64,000 bases of DNA from the NCBI GenBank assembly GCA_023333565.1, contig JAJKFH010000209.1, forward strand, positions 604,001-668,000, written 5' to 3'. Positions 37,947 to 49,613 of the stretch are shown piece after piece. The first letter of the stretch is position 1. Each line of letters opens with the position of its first letter. The notes beneath the pieces were generated by a model. It was not told the DNA's origin. It made no database searches and saw nothing but the letters and a program-made list of their open reading frames with translations. The DNA is from Puffinus mauretanicus (taxonomy: Eukaryota; Chordata; Aves; Procellariiformes; Procellariidae). The translations under genes and the position numbers were made by a program.

Positions 37947-40900
37947 CCATACCACTAAAACACCTGCTTTCCATATATCGTTAGCAGAGGAAATAAGCCC
38001 ATTTTTTGGTACACTGAAATAATTGAAGTCCAATTAATATTTTGAATTTTCCAGAGGGACTTTGTAAGCCAAAGTTGTGTAATGGTTGCAAAGAGGACAG
38101 AATTTGCCACTTCACATAAAGGACCTTTATCATCCTTCATGGTACCAAATACATTCTTACATCAAGGAAAGTGAGAGAAACATGAGACATCACCTTGGTC
38201 TTAAAGTATCTCAAAATCTTTCATTTAAAGACAAGCATATCCTTAAACATGGTCTCTCTTATAACTTTTTAACTCTGGTAGGTCACTTACATATCATGTG
38301 TTTGTATCATTATTCAAGTTTCTCTCTTGCATTCCATTCATAACACCTGTTAATAATTATCTGTATACCTGTATAAATTATCAGCACCTGCACATGTGAA
38401 GAGAGATCTCATCACATATTGCTAATAGCAATAGCTCTGTGCTTTTTAGATGTAGAACTGTGTTTCTTAATGCCCATGTCCTAACTTAATGCTTTATTGA
38501 TCTGGTTTCAAACCCAGTGTAACAGCTAAGTTTTACTTTTCAGTTAATTATCTGAAATGGCAGTAACCCTCAATATTTACTATTTCTAATTATTTTCTAT
38601 ATATGTTATATATTAAATGTTGAGGGGGGGTTGCAGTTTACCATATATTATTCCAGGAACTGCAGATGAGAATAACAGAAATATTACAAATGAAGATGAC
38701 ACTAAGGGGCTTGACTCCTCACAAAATATGTTTTCACCAGTTAATAGCTGATTTAAATTTCTGTGAGAAAAATATTAATATTAAGATTGAGTATTAATTG
38801 AACTAATTGCTCTTTGCAGTACATTTCTTCTTTAAAGAATAAATCTAAGGCTAACTCTCAGCTTTCTCATTCTGGTAAGCACTGCATTTTTACATTTTTT
38901 TATGGCAGGAGAGATTAAAAATTTCAGTTGGCTTAGCCATAGAACTAAAATTTAATGAGACCTGATCCCAAAGAGCTTTCAGTCTAAACAAGTGAGGTAG
39001 GCCACACAGGGGAAAATTCACAAGAGATGCAAAATGACTTGGGATCACACCAAGCAGATCAATGGCAGAGACAGGAGTAAAATCCAGGCTTCCTAAGACT
39101 CATTTTATCTGTTGGGTAACACTGCTGGGCAACAATTCCCCAGGATTTAGCATCATTTGGTATTGATTTAGTTTGGGACTATTCGTTTCAAGTCAAACTC
39201 TGGTGCTCAGTATTGTTTTCAGACAAAGTGTGTTCTAGAGATCAGCTGTACTCAGTATGTCAGTTTAATCTGTTACTACGCAACAGAACAGGGGCTTCTG
39301 TGTCTCAGCTCCTGTACTCCAAAATAGTCCATTTAAAGACACTTTTTTCCACTACTGCAATTATTACTTTAATCTGTAGCTATCAAGATTTTCGGTGGTA
39401 TTTATTTTGGAGTCGTGGAGTATGACAAACCTTTAAGGAGAAATCCCATTTCCAGAAGTTAAAGGTAATTAATTTCCCCAATCAAAAATTAAGCAAAAGC
39501 AAGGATTGCTTCACCATGAGGGGGGAAGAAACCCTAAATAGAATAGTTTCTGTGGTTGCCTTTCTCCACTATGCAAGCCTAAAGAGGCTGCAAACCAACA
39601 CAGTGCCGTATTTAGGCTTGAGTCTTTCTGCAGGTAAACTGCTCCAGCATTTTCTCAAAGCATTCTCCGAGGTCCACTATGCTATATACAAAAAAATTGA
39701 TGCAGTAGGACCTTTCTATTTTAACAACAAGGAAGCAGCTAAATACTGAGCACAGTAACCTCAGAAATACTGTCAAATTTCTGGGAAAACTGTAAAGAAG
39801 ACATTGAAACTACTTTTGAGGAAGTGCTTTGCTCTCTATAGTCCTTAAGACAGTGGCTATGAAACCAAAGGGAAAAAGCTCCTTTATGAAACTGGCATCC
39901 TGTTTAGTGGTAGTGTGATTGAGGAAGTGTGGTCTGAAGTTCAGTAAAGGAGCTTTACATGATGTATCCCTGTAGCCCACGGATAACACAGGATTCTATT
40001 CCTTAAAACGTTTGTTTTATCAACATTTTTATTACGCCAGAATGAGTGAAGTTTGGTTACGCCTGAAAAGTGTAACAAGCTGTTTCAAACAAAATCAAAA
40101 TATCACAGAAAGAAAATAACACTCCTAACCAGGGGGATCTGATACAAAAGATCAAGCTGACTGCAGCTACAGACACCAGTATGAGATTTTAGTCCAGGTA
40201 GGGATTGATGAGAATGAGAACGTCATACAGACAGGTCTAAAAGCATCTAAAACCAGGGGGTTTCGTACACATAACAATGAAAGCAGAAGAAATATCAGTA
40301 TAGGCCTCAGCATGCCTCTGGATGACCCAAACTTAGGGAGTTTGAGGGGATTACATCTTTACTTTATAGCATTTAGTGAAACATTTAAGAAAAACTGGTT
40401 TTTTTCAGAAAACATGAGGCCTAATCAGTGTTCTGTGTGACCATCATTTTCTAACAAATTGCATGGAAACCATCTTCACTAGACAGACATAAAGCAGTAA
40501 TTCTCTTTGTTATTTGCTGACATGGGCTGGATTTCAACCTGAGATTGGCAGTTGCTAATCCTGGAAGAAGCAATCCATGCCTAGGTTTCCTGGATTTTGC
40601 TGCCTTAAAAGTGGTTAGGTATCTTTTGCTTTTGGGCTGACTATCGGAGGGGAGGTTTTTCTGCTTTTTGTTTTTTTTCTGAAAGCAAATGAACGCAAAA
40701 AAAATGGATTACTTGCTATACATGGATGAAGTTTTAACCTTTATAGTTTAGATTTAACAGTTCTATAATGCTTCAAGTTTTTTCCTTAAAAAAACTTTGC
40801 CTTTTTACTTTTTACTGTTGCTAAAGCATTAATATTTTGGGAGGAAGTCTACAGCCTTCATGCAAATTCAACAGCACTTGCTTCAGCAAGTGTTCTTGGT

Positions 40901-43467
40901 GGTGCTACCCATGTGGGTGAATGTTATGCACTGTTACGATATGCACACAATGATATGCATTGTGAAAGGACCTTTTTAGACTTCTTCATACTTTTTGGTT
41001 ATGCAGAAGAAAACCTGGAATGAAAGAGGAAACATGGAGAGGAAATTGGATTAAGTAACAATTTTGAGATCTGAAGCTGTGAACACATTTTAAACACAGA
41101 ATGAGACATCTACATGTATGTTTGGTTTATTTATTTTCTTAATTGAATATCAGGCTGAAATAGGCAACACTTTATGGCATAGCTTAATTTAACATAGTTG
41201 GCTATGATTATACTGATACAGTTGACTGTTAGTCTAATTTTTGGTTTATAGAAGTACAGTTACCATAGAGATGTTATTTAGAATGAGATTCACAAATAGT
41301 TTTAATTTTCCAGCATATTTGAGGTCACATTAATATTTCATCAATGAACAGTCTGCACAGTGCAGAATCATGACTTAACTGGTCATCAGTGATGAAGTGA
41401 TAATATTTTCTTCACAATCTGAAGAAGTACTATTTAAAAGATAACATCAAATGTTAAAGACAGGGACTATTTCAGTCAAAAAGAAAAATGTTTTCTTGTT
41501 TGTGTTTTCTTCATCCCTTGCAGGAAGAAGAAAGCTTTTGTATCAGTAGAAGTGGATAATTGTTATTCAAGAGTATAATTATTAATATGGGCTTCCTACA
41601 CACAGCTCAGCCAAAGAATTTCAGTTCAGATTCAGATTATTTAATTAACACTCAGTGATAGTGGGGTACAGTTGTGATGCCCTATGTATAGCCTTGCTAT
41701 CTTACATATTTTTGAATAATGAATATATAATGATGATATGCAAATTTTGACTTTTTAATAACTGCTATGATAATGCATCACCTAATTTGGACCACTTCTG
41801 TAGAAATTACAATTTCTAGTAATGAAAAATTGCACTTTCGTTCCACCTATGGTCTTATCAGAATATACAGTAAAAGGCTAGTAGTACAATAGTCCACTGC
41901 AGTTCATAGACCTTATAGCTGAGATTCTTATGCATGACTGCCTGGAAATGAACCATAAATAACCATGGCTTGGTGAGCTAAAAACAGCACTATGCAATAT
42001 GAAGCAAAATCCTATATCTGAATCTCTTATCTCATCTCTCATTACTAGTATAGACAAAGAATTGGACATGCAAAGGAGAGGGACATACTAATTTTTCTGC
42101 ATGTTACAGTAATTTTATATTTGGTAATTTACTGCTGGTCAAGAGATTATTTTGAGATATTAATCCGAAACTTGCTTGGAAGATAAGGGATAGAGCCCAG
42201 CAAACTTGAATATTACAGAAGGAATAATGAAGTATAATATTAAATATGTTTAGCATTTTGTGCTAAAGTCTTTATTTTATGGATTTACTATTGTATGGTT
42301 GTACCTAATCCTAACAAAAATAGTTTGAGAGGCTGTAATTAATTATTTGTGTACAATCCATTTAAGCATTTGTGATTATATGAATTTGTAGTGCTGCGTA
42401 ATGTTTTGAATATTTATTGCATATCTGTTTTATGTTGGGCATATTGTTATACCCTGTAAGACATTTTGCAGAAGACATTTCATTTGAAGTGTTATTTCCT
42501 GAAGGAACAAGCAGAAGTATAGTTCTTCTGACATGTACTCTCACAGTTACTTCAACATGTAATAGTACCTCCCTCTGCTACATAGTCAAAGATGTTATCT
42601 AGCTAACCTTTTGTCCAATTAAAATCAACTGATATCAGGCATGAATGTAGTAACTCAAGCTAGTGATGATCTAACTACTTACTTCTTTTACACTTAAAAA
42701 GTTTCCTTTGATTCACAGTCACTATTGTACAGCCTTAAAATTGCAGGTAAGGAATATGATTGTATATTGATCAAGTCTGAATCTGGACCCAAAGGAATAG
42801 ACTTCTAGGTCACATTTGCCTCAGAAAGATTGTAAAACAGTGCTATTTATATTCATTTAGCTTACCGTATACAAAACATTCTTCATTATGTGGAAATATT
42901 TAACCTTCAACCTCTTGGGCAAACTGCAGTCTATTAATTGTCCATCAATGAATCTTCATCAAATCTACCAAAATATTCTAAAGGACTGATCTGTCATGTA
43001 CAGAAAAAAAACAGAAGCTGTAGAAATCTTCCATCCAGATAGAAGATATATTTCTTTTACAGTACCTTGTCTAACCTAAGTGCACAACAGCATGGAAATT
43101 TGTGCAAGAAAGCAAATGTATCCAACAAAAGATCCATCCAAAAATATTGTAGCAAAACAACACCAAAAAGTATCCAATCAACCTTACAAAAAGGAGGCAC
43201 CAACTGTATATGTTTCCTCTTTTGGTGGAATGAAAATGCAAATAATCTGTAACAGATGTTATTCATATTGCTTAGTACACTGCTGTGAGCTGTTCAGATG
43301 TGATTATGGTAAGTACAGTATGCAAATATATACAGAACAGAATAAAAATATTTATTAAATGAGCTCTAGCACCCAGTAAGATGAACTCCTACAACAGTAG
43401 GAATGCTTTTTCTTTTTTGGGGATGTAGGAGTAGTTACAGTAAGCACCACAAAGGAAATCTTTCTCA

Positions 43468-43968
43468 TAAACTGAAATTATGTAACTTGTTTGAATCTTG
43501 AATTGGTTTGAATAAATACCTGCCTTCCTTTCTGTTCTCAAAAAATTCCTTCATTTTCTTGAGTTTCCTTTTGGGGTGAGAAGTACCTTTCTTGTCATCC
43601 TCAAATCTCTCATCATGGGTCTTCCACAGGGCCAGACATACTCAGTGCTTTCTCAGGTATCAGATTGCCTCGCACTGAATCTTGTATGCCTCTGAGTAAA
43701 GCAAGCTGAAAAGCATCAGCTTCTGGCAGTTACCATCAGCAATTTTGCTTTTTTGTTCTACAAGGGTAAAACAATGGATAAAGTAATTGTTTAACCCGGC
43801 TTTCAGCTCGCTCCTAACTCCATAATTGGCAAGCTGCCAAGCACATGAAAGATCCAAAAAAGCAGCCATAGACGCCATTATTGGTGGTTGGTCACTGAGG
43901 CCCAGTAGTGTATTTAGAGGAGGCAGTGAGGGTTTTTTTATTTCCCAGATGAAGACACTAGCCTTAGG
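43468..43968 (-). pseudogene. decayed open frame of unknown origin
   Basis: One minus-strand frame of 167 codons has only two in-frame stops (TGA at 43660-43662 and at about 43642-43644). The translation has a balanced composition: a first part with LPPLNTLLGLSDQPPIM and CAWQLANYGVRSELKAGLN, then a strongly basic tail around HPKRKLKKMKEFFENRKEG. Ordinary sequence of this base composition would be expected to carry about ten stops here. No domain is recognised, and I cannot say whether it derives from a host gene, a transposon or a virus. Some frames this open are expected by chance in 64 kb, so the call rests mainly on amino-acid composition. Confidence 0.25.
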
Positions 43969-46900
43969 CTAAAGATTGGTTTGGTCTTTATAATGGCTAT
44001 TAAAAAGGTTCCATCCTGCTTGCTGACAAAGATTCCACTTATCCTAATAAAATAAGATTGGTTCTGCATCACAGACGTGCTAAGATGGTAGAATTGACCT
44101 TTCTGGAATTTTCTTTGCGATGCAGTTTTTTTTTAGCACTAGTATCTTTTCCATACCGCACTCCCACACACACTCCCCCCAGATTAGCTCCTAAATGTTG
44201 ACATCAGCTGTAAGAACTAGGGGAACTTATATTCATTTGCATGACTGAAAATATGTATGTCCTCCTGTAAGGACAGGTGAGGTGGCTTATTCCTTTAATT
44301 ATCATTACTTTGGTCACTTAGAGCATCACTCCTTCAACCCTTTCTCCTTAAGCTCACTCTGTTACGCTCAAGTTTTTGCAACAAAGTTATTCGGAGTCAT
44401 TTTTAGGTGCTTAGCTCTTGCTAACTTCAGGGTTGAATATTCTTAAAATTACAGGTCTTCCTAAGCATCAGGGGAGAAAGTTCTTTCTTGAAGACACATT
44501 AATTAAATAAAAACAGTTGTTATTGTGCCTTCTTTTTCATATTCTATTCTAACAAACATATTATTTTTCTTTTTCTTCCCTAAACTGTACCAGTTGTCTC
44601 ATCAGAAATACTAACCAGTGGGGAACGGCTGGTAACAATATGATGTGATACAGCCAGCTAAGAAATCATTGTGTGTCTTTTTCCCATGCAGTAAAATACA
44701 TTAGAGGTTTCCTCTGACAAAGTCAAAGATTGTAGCTTTTAAATTATAATTCTAACAAATTTCACTATGCAAAAATCTTAATTTTTCTACCCTTTTAATG
44801 CCTATTCTGAGTAGAAGTGTGTGCATATCAGATGTTTTAAGTGAAACAAGGCTGTTCTTAAGGTTGGTGCAAGGACCACCAAGAGTCGTTAGAACTACAA
44901 ATTGACTACACAAAAGCCACAAAATGGCAAGGAACTATTTCAACTCACACAATGCAATTCTCCTGTAAGTAGTTGTTTACTCACCATCTTGACTTGCACA
45001 ACCTTGCATCAAGAGTACGTGCTATATTAATTCATCAATAGGATATGGCTTGGGGAGGGTAACGAGAGGAGAAGAAGGTATATTTTCCAGTTTTGAACTC
45101 ATCCTGGTCTTCCTTTTACCATTGCGCAAAGCCAGTGTTACCTTTTGAAGTATCAAACCTGACTGTCATTTTATATATGGAGGAAAGAATCTGGGATTCA
45201 GCAGGCAAGTAGCTGCACCATTATTGAAGTCCTTCTCCTCTTGACTCAATAACCCATACAATTTGTATTTCACACCCATATTACAAACACTATGATGGCT
45301 GACTTTATGTCAGTCTGGATGACTGTAGAATACATATGGGTGTACGTCACAGAAAGCAGAAATTATACTATCAGGTTAGAATTGTGCAGTCAAATTCTAG
45401 CCCAGTGGTTCTTTAGTTCGGTGGTATATTGTTGGGGTTTTTTTATTATCTTATCAGTCTCAGTTATAATTTATTGAAAGAAGAAGCTAATACTGTGGCT
45501 TGCATAGGTAGCATTTTATCTCTTTAACCTTAAAAGGTTATATGAATTCGTAACTGAGTGGGTCTTTCCTAATATTTTTTTCTTGTTTGTAAGAGTTTGC
45601 GTGCTGTTTTTATAATGTTTTCATTGATGTTAAGACCTTGGTATAAAAACAAGACTAGCACTGTACTAATTTACCCCATGGTCTCCTGTGTCTTCCTTTC
45701 CTTGAGCAACTGGCATAGCTGCAGGACTGTTTACTCCATGGCTTATTTCCCCTTTATCTTTGATGTCCCAGGATGTCAAAGGCTGTGAATTTAATATTGA
45801 TTTTATAAAGTACTTTTAATGTAACATGTCAGTTAGGATTAGCCTCAACCTTGAGGAAGCTCAGGCACTGAGCTGGATTTGCACGCAATGTGGGTCTCCA
45901 GTTCTCAGACTCTTTTCCCAAGTGAAAGCTTTATTTATAAGAGTGACAGTGTGCTGTGAAAGCAGGGACAGCACACAGCCCCCAGCTATCTCTGTGTCTT
46001 GTATACACAACGTCAGTGCCCTGTGTGTACATTAGGCTTGAAAATGTAAGTGGATCAGAGAGACGTATCATTTGCTGGTATGTAAACAGACAGATGAGTT
46101 TATAGATCGCATTAAACCCCAGTGGCTGTAACTAGTGGAAGAGTCTTCCTGGAGTCCCATCCCCCATCTCACTCCTCCTTATTCCTCCTTATACCATCAA
46201 CACCAACACCACGAGCTGGACTCACCTCCTTTAGGGAGCAAATAATGGCATCTTTCCGAAGGAGGAATCATAGCTGAAGAATATTCTTGCCTTGATCTTG
46301 TTCCCTTAACCTTTTATTTCTCCTTTGAAAAGACAGGTGCTGCTGACAGAATGTATTAATCCACAGATTAATCTGCAAAGTCTTTTCATAACTCAGTATT
46401 AATCCTTCACTCAATCCCAACAAAGGTAAAAAGTTTGTCTTGATCCCTCGCTTTTTTCTCTGTTTTTTTCCTCCTTCTTTTGCTTTATACTTTTGGGAAA
46501 GAAAAAAAAATGCAGTTGTTATATTTTGTGTCTAAAACGGTGAGGTAAGTTTTCTCCAAAGACTGATAATGCTGAAGCTTGGAATTACACTTCAGGGGGG
46601 CAGTCACCAGTTTTCTTGTGTGTTGAGCAAATCATGCCAACTGATTACACACTGTTAATGAAAGATTAACTATTTAATGCATTAGCTTTTTGTGAGCACA
46701 TAGAACAGCTGTGCACTTGGGCTATGTCTGCCCCATTCATAGCATGTTTGATTTCTCATAGCTCCCCAGTTGCTCTGAGCTTGCCTTCCTCCACAGCTGG
46801 GACTTGAGTTAGCTTAGGTCTTCTGAGCATGTTGAAAATATTTCTTGTTTGGTTCATTAATTATTCCATAAGCCTTGACTTTGAAGCCTATGTACACTTA

Positions 46901-48460
46901 TGGCAATGCTTAAATAACAAAGAAGTTATTATTCTTTATATACAGCATGTATTGCTGATTATAAAACATCATTCATGTAGCTGCATTATCATTCTTTTCA
47001 ATGTATGATGTTGCTCTGTCTAGGTATATACGACAGTTCGAGTTTTGTTTTAAGCCATTTTCATAAAATATAAGCCATTCCAGTGTAAAACCTGAAGGAG
47101 TTCATAAAGAATTTTGCTGAGCTTTAGTAATTGAATAAGGAAGAAGGAATGGTAAAATTTATCTTATTTTTCTGTTTCATATAGTGTGACAAATAAAGAA
47201 ACTGCAGAGCAACGTTTGTGATTTTGGTTGTTGCGAGGAAGCATAAATTGGAAGCATAAAACTGAAAGCAACTTTCAAGTGCATACAGATAGATCACATA
47301 TACCCTTGTATACCCTTAGTGCTTCCTATTTATACTGGAAATGAGACAGCATTTTTGGTGAAATCTGGCAAGCATGACTTTAGGTGATAAAGACAAGGTC
47401 ACAAAAATTTTCACATAAACTGATAACAGACTAAAAATCTGCAAATCATACTCTAAAAATAGTATATAAATATATAAAACTTAAACTCAGTAAGATTTTC
47501 CTTCAGTGGCCACTCTCCCACTTCTCACCCATGAGAGAGACACTGAGCGGAAATAGCCCCAGACAATCTTTTATATATTTCTCTCCAGGATAAAAAGACA
47601 AGAGTATTCCCAATGTTATGTTAAAGTGAAAATTTCCATGCTGGATATCAGCACATAGAATTTTTGACATGTGTCAATGAAATAATCAAATAAAGTCTAA
47701 AGCATTTCGAGTGCAGCCTGTCACTACTGCCAGTGTTACAGTGAGCCCATAAATATTTGATATACCTGAGAACACCACCTCTTCTGTTTCCTTTGCATTA
47801 CGTACACAATGTATCATCTCTGGTTTTTGTAGAACTCAAAAGTTACTTTATACCTGTCTACATAATATGATGTGCTAATTTTTTCAGACAATATATTTAG
47901 TAAGAAAATTACCTTCAGAGTTTTCTGACTATATTTAATAGGGTATGTGCTGAATAAACAAGGATAATGTGTCAATCTGTAGGAAAAAATTCAGTTAGCT
48001 AAATTTTCATTCAGTTTTTATGGAATTCATGCCTACAAGCTATGTTGAAATATAACTGAAGATTTGCTTTAAAACTCAATAGAAAGCAATGACATTCCAA
48101 AATTTGTAATTCATTTTTATATTACTAGAAGTAAAGCAAGTGTTTAGTACATGGTAATACAAATTCAGTATGCTTTAACTGACAGCTTTGTAACCAAATA
48201 AACATCCAAATGATAAAACTGTTCAAATTATACACTTATATTCTTCAGACTTTGCACACACCCCATCATATTAAAGTTCTGTGGCATCAAAGTTTTCCCT
48301 GAGCAGTGTGTTAACTGCAATACATCAGAAAAGCTGGACTTTGGAGGATGCCTCACTCCACAAAAATTATCCATGCATATGTTCAAATCCATTCATACAG
48401 TGTCACCGAAATCGGGAAGAAACCTCGTAACACCAATGTAGTGTTAAAAGGCAGGCATTC

Positions 48461-48466
48461 TTTATT
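48461..48466 (-). promoter_or_regulatory. polyadenylation signal of the 3' LTR
   Basis: AATAAA in the context CCAATAAAGAATGCC on the minus strand, placed as expected near the R/U5 border. Confidence 0.7.
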
Positions 48467-48534
48467 GGCAGCGCTGGGGACACGGGGGATCGCTCCACCA
48501 CAGCGTGTCCCATTTGTTGCACCTTTTACCATAA

Positions 48535-48541
48535 ATTTATA
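48535..48541 (-). promoter_or_regulatory. TATA-like box of the 3' LTR
   Basis: TATAAAT on the minus strand, about 75 bases upstream of the AATAAA. The corresponding site in the 5' LTR (54670-54676) reads TATCAAT. Identification is by sequence and spacing only. Confidence 0.45.
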
Positions 48542-49049
48542 CAATAAAATCATAAATATACATAACATTACATCATTTACTGATACATATGCATGACTAG
48601 TCTTCGCTTCGTATTAAAATGAGCTCTCCTCCCATTTGCGCCTGCGCACTGTTGTTTGGTGGTGGTCGTCAGGGGTCTTGGAGATGAAGGCTAGTGACTC
48701 CTCTTCGTCACCATTGGCTGACCCTTCTACTTTGCGCAGACTCAGTGGCTTTTTGGCTTCTATCCGACCTAGGTGATTTGCTTCAACTGGTTTCTTCTAA
48801 GCATCAGTTGCTTTTGACAATAGCACCCTAAATCATCTTCTAATATTTAACAAACCAACAGCCCCTCATGTTCCTAAACTTATTTGTACATCAAGAACAT
48901 TAACAGAACACTCTATATACTTGAATTTATAATAACTATTTGTTTCAAACATCTACTTCCCAGCAACTAGTGATTTCTTTTGATTTAACCCAATCATGGT
49001 TTGGGGCTTTACAAAGGATTTTATAGCAAAGCAGCACTATATGGTAACA

Positions 49050-49061
49050 TTTCCCCCCTTT
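49050..49061 (-). promoter_or_regulatory. polypurine tract
   Basis: The 12 purines AAAGGGGGGAAA on the minus strand directly abut the TG of the 3' LTR. This is the primer site for plus-strand DNA synthesis in retroviruses. Its exact abutment also fixes the LTR edge. Confidence 0.9.
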
Positions 49062-49103
49062 GGAAGTCTTGAAATTCTATTTCATTTCAATACTTCCACA
49101 ATA

Positions 49104-49613
49104 TTAACTATTTACAAAGGCAGGATTCTTGTTTGCTAGATTGTAATTGTCACCACTACTTCCCACTAACGCGAGAGTGATCTTTCGATCAACGGCAGCC
49201 TTCCTTGTGAACTCTCTTTTCAAGCAATAATAGATAAGCAATATTCCCAGGAAAACAATTAACAAACACAATACAGTACCAATTAAAGATTTTACCCAGG
49301 AACTTAGGTTCCATCCCAGTCCACTAAAGATTTTATCAAGCCAATTTTCTTGCATGTCTGTTTGGATTTCTTGAGTATTCTTTTCTATTTGTCTTAACAA
49401 ATCCAAATCATATTCTACATCTTGTGTAACATTTGGGATATGTATGCAACAATGATCAATTTTATCTCTCAAATATCCACAAACTCCATGTTCTTTTAAC
49501 AGGAGCATATCTAGAGCCATTCTATTCTGTAAAGTCATTTTTGAGGTGGCTTGGAGTTGTAAATTTAATTGTTTAAACCCTTTTCTTGTCACATTAGCTA
49601 ACTTTTCTACTTG
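49104..49613 (-). pseudogene. env: env transmembrane subunit, C-terminal remnant
   Basis: The frame starts at the deletion junction and runs about 169 codons to a stop at 49104. Numbering from the GTG at 49592: an LQNRMALDMLLLKEHG segment at about 21-36 corresponds to the conserved region after the N-terminal heptads, often called the immunosuppressive-like domain. Next come a Cys at 38 and Cys-Cys at 48-49, an NVT glycosylation site at 54, a heptad-like stretch at about 60-80, a membrane span at about 103-123 and a cytoplasmic tail of about 40 residues. The surface subunit, cleavage site, fusion peptide and start of TM are missing. The frame has no start codon of its own and is shifted relative to pol, so no Env is expected. 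Nine residues between the Cys and the Cys pair exceed the usual six. Confidence 0.9.

Larger units (their letters stand above)
32946..48400. other. long intergenic or intronic stretch, weak signals only
   Basis: About 15 kb of AT-rich sequence between the old CR1 and the provirus, with no recognised repeat. It contains an exon-like segment at 36707-36788 and a decayed frame at 43468-43968, both described separately. Other protein-like but unidentified open frames lie at 33446-33670 (minus) and 39516-39749 (plus). Confidence 0.5.
48401..49049 (-). repeat. 3' LTR of the provirus
   Basis: A 649-bp LTR. Read on the minus strand it runs from TGTTACCATATAGTGC to CGGTGACA and has TG...CA ends. It is preceded by the polypurine tract and followed by host DNA. 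A TATA-like TATAAAT lies about 75 bases upstream of an AATAAA, which suggests U3 of about 540 bp, R of about 70 bp and a short U5. The division is inferred from these two signals only. Confidence 0.95.

Noticed and set aside
48348..48596. Open frames in the LTR, repeated on both strands at 48348-48596 and 54503-54703
   Set aside because: They occur in both LTR copies as noncoding sequence with promoter and polyadenylation signals; no coding role is supported.
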